From NCBI GenBank assembly GCA_037447655.1, contig JBBHKE010001371.1, forward strand, positions 122,001-186,000: DNA of 64,000 bases, read 5' to 3'. Both the position numbers and the translations under genes were made by a program. The notes beneath the pieces are model-generated. The model made no database searches and was not told where the DNA came from. It saw nothing but the letters and a program-made list of their open reading frames with translations. Origin of the DNA: Zygnema cylindricum. Taxonomy: Eukaryota > Streptophyta > Zygnematophyceae > Zygnematales > Zygnemataceae. Positions 59,378 to 64,000 of the stretch are shown in pieces (position 1 is the first letter of the stretch; every line of letters starts with the position of its first letter).

Positions 59378-60770
59378 ATGGTAATCTTGATTTCAGGTTT
59401 AGGTGGTTTTTAAGAAGATTTGGCTGAGGTTGGAGAGTAAATTACAATTTTATTTTTTAAGGTTCAGGTAGTTTTTAAGAAGATTTACTTGAGATTGGTT
59501 AGGTGTTGTTTTAGTAAACCGAATTGATTTTTACTAGTGATAGTCTTCTATTGATAGTCAAACTCTAGTGATAGTCTTCTATTGCCATATTTTTTCATTC
59601 TTTAGATAGATTACTCCGTATATTAGTATGTTAAATTATAGTTGGTTTTCAATTAATTTTTGTCGATGTTGGGGTTGGCAAAATAGTCCTGACATAATTG
59701 GTGTTCGTACAACTATTTGAGATTAAATTCAAACATATAGTTTTACCAACGGGTATTAAGGGAAAAACTTCACATCTTTTTGTTTAAGATGTTCAAGTTT
59801 GTAGGCTTACTAATGTCGGTGTGAAGTGTAACTCTGTTCTTTTTTCCTATTCCTGAAATTTTCAAAAAATGAAAGGGTTGGAGGAAATGTAAGATATCAT
59901 GACTTAATATACATTTCATGAGTATAACATGATGTGACAGTCGTCACTTTATCCTCTCCGGTTTGGTCACACCGAAGTTCAAGAAAACTTTAGTTTTAAA
60001 GCAATTTTTTTGTGGAAATTTTCACTGTGAGGCATGACTTGTTTTTATGTTTTTTCATATGGCATGTTTGATTCGAATATAATAAATATGAATAGTCTCT
60101 CATATTATATTGATGCAAGATTGTAATTTCATGGAGCTTGAGAAAAACATTGCTTGAGAGGTATTGTCATGTCGATAGTTAATATCAATATAAATATGAT
60201 TAACATAGTCTTGCTGTCTAATAAGATCACATGCCATGTTAATATAGAATAAAGGTGGGACTTTTTGGTTTTTTAACCAAAAGAATTGTTCTTTTTTTCC
60301 TTTTCTTCTGTATTCATATATAAGATTATATGACCACAATTCTTATAAGGTAATAATTCTCATCATCGAAACAGAGCCAATTAAACCTCTCTTACATGAG
60401 TAATACTTACTGGTATTGGTTGAGAAATGACACTAAATGACAAAGTATATTTGTTTTGTATTGTTTTTGGCATATGACATCACAAATATTTGGCTTTATT
60501 TCAATAAAATATTGATGCCACTTTAACTAGAGTGGATATAATCAAAATAGTGCTTCTAATTTTAATGTGCTAAACTTAAGATAGGATATAAGGCATCTAC
60601 ACTAATTCATGTCATAAAAAGAATACATTGTAACTATTCCGAAATTAGAAGAATTATATAAAAAAAAAATTGACGACATCGTTGTCATTTTCGCTATATT
60701 TTTTCTTTTTAATGCATACATTAAAAAAGGTTTTTTCAGTTTTTATCCAATATTTCCCACAACTGGGAGA
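59378..60770. other. 3' flank of the Root cap-type gene, AT-rich intergenic
   Basis: Probably holds the 3' UTR. Short direct repeats of AGGT(T)TAGGTAGTTTTTAAGAAGATTT occur near 59400 and 59465. No other gene or element was recognised. Confidence 0.4.
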
Positions 60771-61372
60771 GGGAGGGGGAGGGGGAGGGGAGGGGGGGGG
60801 GGGGGGGGGGGGGGAGAGGGAGGGGGAGAGGGGGGAGGGGAGAGGGGGAGATGGAGGGGAAGGGGGAGGGGGGAGGGGAAAGGGGAGGGGAGGGGAGGGG
60901 GAAGGGGGAGGGGGGAGGGGAGGGAGAGGGGAGGGGGGAGGGGGGAAGGCGGAGGGGGAGGGGGAGGGGAGGGGGAGGGGAGGGAGAGGGGAGGGGGGAG
61001 GGGAGGGGGGAGGGGAGGGAGGGGGAGAGGGGAGGGGAGAGGGGAGGGAGAGGGAAGGGGAGAGGGGAGGGGCGAGGGGAGGGGAGGGGAGAGGGGAGGG
61101 GAGGGGAGAGGGGAGGGGAGGAGAGGGGAGAGGGGAGAGGCGAGGGGAGGGGCAAGGGGAGGGGAGGGGGAGGGGGAGGGGAGGGAAGGGGAGGGGAGGG
61201 GGCAGGGAGGGGCAGGGAGAGGGAGGGAGAGGGAGGGAGAGGGAGGGAGAGAGAGGGAGAAGGAGAGGGAGAGGGAGAGGGAGAGGGAGAGGGAGAGAGG
61301 GAGAGGGAGAGGGAGAGGGAGAGGGAGAGGGAGAGGGAGAATGAGAGGGAGAGGGAGAGGGAGAGGGAGAAT
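60770..61372. repeat. G-rich GA microsatellite
   Basis: A run of more than 20 G at about 60796-60815, then GGGGAGGGGA and GGGAGA repeats for 600 bp on the plus strand. The long frames on both strands (Gly/Glu/Arg or Pro/Ser) are repeat translation. Confidence 0.95.
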
Positions 61373-62460
61373 TGCCAAAAAAAAAATGAATCATATTGAC
61401 AAGAACAAGTTGAAAGGTAATTCATCAAAATAAAAAGAATAAAGGGAAGTGGCAAGGGGAGAGGATAAGTGGGGGAGTCAGAAAGAGAGAGGGATGAAAA
61501 TTTACTTTAAAAAGAAACATTTACCCGCGTTATAAAAAAAACCTTCCATAATTTACACCTGTACACAGTTTAAGGTTTTAAGGTTGTGTAAGGTTACTTT
61601 TTGAATTTATCCATTCTTTTTCACACTTCTATTTTCATTGTTCTGTAAATTTTTTTGGGTCCAATGGGGGTCTAAACTACATCGGAATCGATTCATTTTT
61701 TAATTATCCACAAAATAACAGTATATAAAAGCTTTTTTCCATAATATACATCTATATAAACCTAAAAAAATCAATAAAATTTTCCCTTGCACTTTCTCTC
61801 TAGCCAACCATTCCCAAAAAAACAAAAAAAAAAAACGATTACTTTCTAAACAGAGGATTATATACTTTTCTCAGTATTTTAAGGTCATTTATTCTACTTT
61901 TCCCTTCTTTTCTCACTTTTATTTTTGATATTTTGTAATTGTTTTCAGTCCAATAGAGGTCCAAAAGACATCCGAATCCATTCATTTTTTGCAAATAAAG
62001 AATTTTGTTTTTTTTTTTAAACTTGCCATTCGCCTTCTTTCACTATGAAGTTGACCGCCTGGGAAAAGAGGGAAATGGAAAGGGAGAGGGAAAGCGAGGG
62101 AAAGGGAGAGGGGAAGCAAGGGAAAGGGAGTGGGAAAGTGAGGGAAAGGGAAAGGGAGTGGGAAATGTGAGGGAAAGGGAAAGGGAGAGGGAGAGGGAGA
62201 GGGAGAGGGAGAGGGAGAGGGAGAATTGCCAAAAAAAATAAAATCATATTGACAAGAACAAGTTGAAAGGTAAAGTAAATGGAATTCACCAAAAAAAAAA
62301 AGAAAAAAAGGGAAGGGGCAAGGGGAGAGGAAAAGTGGGGGAGTCAGAAAGAGTGCGAGGAATTTTTTTTTTTTTTTAAATGAAACATTTATCAGCGTTA
62401 TAAAAAAAAAACCTTCCATAATTTGCACCTATACACAATTTAAGGTTTTAAGGTAATGTA
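61360..62460. repeat. Duplicated block following each GA tract
   Basis: 61360-61605 and 62214-62460 are imperfect direct repeats of about 240 bp. Both start GGGAGAATTGCCAAAAAA, then TCATATTGACAAGAACAAGT, GTGGGGGAGTCAGAAAGAG and CCTTCCATAATTT. A second, shorter pair (about 61610-61700 and 61900-61990) shares GGGTCCAATGGGGGTC-like and CCGAATCCATTCATTTTTT-like words. Confidence 0.8.
62055..62227. repeat. GA microsatellite
   Basis: GGGAAAGGGAGA and GGGAGA repeats leading into the second copy of the duplicated block. Confidence 0.9.
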
Positions 62461-62674
62461 GGGTTAATTATTAAATTAATCCATTCAAGTACTCGATTCT
62501 ACGTTGCATTCAACATTAATATGTTATACTACACATACCATACATGCAATAAAACAATAAAATAATAATGTAGTAGGGAGGTAATATAATCAGAATATAC
62601 GTATAAACTAATATAGTAATATACTAGTAAACTAATAAACTAATAAACTAATGTACTAATATAATAATACACTA

Positions 62675-62880
62675 CACCACCAATCGTTATTAGCGTGTAA
62701 GTTTTTTTAGTGTATACGAATAATTAGCGTGGTTTACGCTAATTGGGAATTTGAAAATTTTCGAAGAAATCGTCTATTCTAATTAGGAATTAGGGTTTTT
62801 TTTTAAATAGTCTGGATAATTCTATTTGAGAATAAAAAAAAAAAAGCGGGACGGAATTAGTGTACACGACGCTAATAACG
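62675..62880. mobile_element. Truncated TIR element of the CACCGC family
   Basis: The left end CACCACCAATCGTTATTAGC is preceded by TA. Internal sequence matches 9551-10083 with a large deletion. The right end stops within GCTAATAACG, short of the final 10-12 TIR bases, exactly where the 3' end of the non-LTR retroelement begins. Confidence 0.7.
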
Positions 62881-62898
62881 TAAAAAAGGGGGCTGACT

Positions 62899-63739
62899 TT
62901 ATTAAAAAGCGCGATGGTAAACCATCTAAGTTCATGGGGAACAAAAGAGAAGTAGCACGGCAAAAAATTGAAAAACTATATGTTGGGGGAAAAAACAAAG
63001 GGAAAGGGAGAGGGAGAGAGAGTGGGAGATAAGCAAGGCAAAAGCATACGAATTTTACAAAATCCACAAGTGCTAGATAGACGTTGAAAACACCCAAAAA
63101 ATGCAAAAAACAACAAACGAAACACCAAAAGAAAAAGCTAACACCTAACAACAAAACCCTAACATAACTAAAAATCTATGCAAAGCAACCACGTAAGTCC
63201 TTGAACCCCGGAGGAGCACGAGGCGGGAGTTCCGGGACACGTCGACGATCCATAGCCGCAATAGACGATCCAAGGAGGATAGAAGCCTGCACTCGCTGAA
63301 GGGCCACTGATAAACGTTGACGGTAAAAAGAAGTAAGTACTGAAACTGAAGGGCTCCCAGGTCCCCGCCGCTCAAACGAACGCCGACCACAAGCACGGAG
63401 AAACTCGTCCAAAGCCAAACCCAAACAACCAAATATCTCCACCGCCATCGGAATGAAACCATCCATAGCATCGCGATGGGCATAATCACGCTCCTTCCTC
63501 CTAGCCGCGTCGCGTGCGGCCACGCCCACATGTCGAGCTGCCCGACTAACAACAGTATCAGAAGTAGGGTTTGCCAAAACAACGTCACCGAATGTACGAC
63601 GCGCACCATCAAGTAATACAATGTCAATCCGACGGGAAGGAATAATGTGGGAAACTTCCCGACGGACAGAATATCCTCCCTCGGAAGCGATAGTAGCAAT
63701 GGTGGTTAAACTAATGTATGTAAAATAATACATATACAA
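62899..63739 (-). mobile_element. 5'-truncated non-LTR retroelement, copy 2, with endonuclease-like C-terminal domain
   Basis: The minus-strand frame 63739-63176 (188 codons, no stops) is GC-richer than its flanks. It reads SRRIDIVLLDGARRTFGDVV, HVGVAARDAARRKERDY, GFIPMAVEIFGCLG and SFYRQRLSVALQRVQASILL, ending DLRGCFA. I recognise this as the C-terminal section found after the reverse transcriptase in some plant non-LTR-type proteins. The D/E...K-bearing strands resemble a restriction-like (PD-(D/E)XK) nuclease. The RT itself is not in the window, and the start codon at 63739 is only where the frame opens. The 3' region (62899-63175) contains a GATGG-TTTA-CCATC hairpin shared with copy 1 (15468-15745). 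Confidence 0.55.
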
Positions 63740-64000
63740 TATGCATGTAAAATAAATTATTAATTTCTAATAGTACTGAAATAATGCATGTAAGAAAATC
63801 ATTTTATTAATATGACATAAGAAACAAAATAATTATATTATATGTAAAATCAAAAATGTTTCTTAAAAAAAAAAAAAACTCCAACCCAAATTGTTTACCT
63901 TTCTCAAAAATCCACTTGCTCAATTTTTGGAGTTAGGTTTTTCTTCAATATTAGAACCAAAAAAAAGTAAATACATCTCCCAAAAAACAGCAGTTCTTTT
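63740..64000. other. AT-rich edge of the window
   Basis: No feature recognised. The upstream part of the non-LTR element would be expected here but is absent, consistent with 5' truncation. Confidence 0.4.

Noticed and set aside
60654-61455. Six overlapping Pro/Ser or Gly/Glu frames of 180-246 codons
   Set aside because: G-rich GA tract read in every frame.
1-64000. CRISPR array, bacterial operon or phage content
   Set aside because: No regular short repeats with unique spacers, no ribosome-binding sites, and genes contain spliceosomal introns.

Overview
This is nuclear DNA of a eukaryote, most likely a streptophyte (land plant or charophyte alga). It has intron-split genes, GA/CT and TA microsatellites, Ty1/copia and Ty3/gypsy remnants, and a gene of the plant-type Root cap (LEA-related) secreted family. 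No species can be named from the sequence. Host genes are sparse and transposable elements (TEs) fill most of the window.

Host genes. (1) 2560-5260, minus: the 5' three exons of an organelle-targeted tRNA 2-thiouridylase (MnmA/TrmU). The middle exon is short, and its 3' splice site is repeated several times in the upstream intron. (2) 17638-17850, plus: an unrecognised 70-residue protein with one membrane helix. (3) 57198-59377, plus: a complete four-exon Root cap-type secreted protein. A few short exon-like stretches (1596-1665, 18749-19252) are weak candidates.

TE layout. 8.4-10.1 kb: two small terminal-inverted-repeat (TIR) elements of one TA-flanked family, one carrying an hAT-like element with a perfect 8-bp target duplication. 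Relatives lie at 22468-22963 and 62675-62880. 11.6-13.1 kb: another TIR-bounded segment. 15.5 and 62.9-63.7 kb: two 5'-truncated copies of a non-LTR retroelement. 24.9-26.4 kb (minus) and 32.3-33.6 kb (plus): two decayed pieces of Crypton-like tyrosine-recombinase elements. 26.6-29.2 kb: an array of about 190-bp units separated by (TA)n tracts, in two orientations. 29.8-31.1 kb: a decayed gypsy pol.

34.6-56.4 kb is a pile-up of related Ty1/copia elements: A (minus), B (minus, with a solo LTR inside), a partial duplicate of the A-LTR/B junction, D (plus) and an inverted LTR, E. All copies are broken by stops and frameshifts. Two features stand out. The primer-binding site matches the complement of the anticodon arm of initiator tRNA-Met (half-tRNA priming as in Drosophila copia), and the ATG inside it is in frame with gag. 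The LTRs also carry tRNA-like A/B-box sequence antisense to the element.

The right end (60.8-62.5 kb) holds GA-rich microsatellites and a duplicated 240-bp block.
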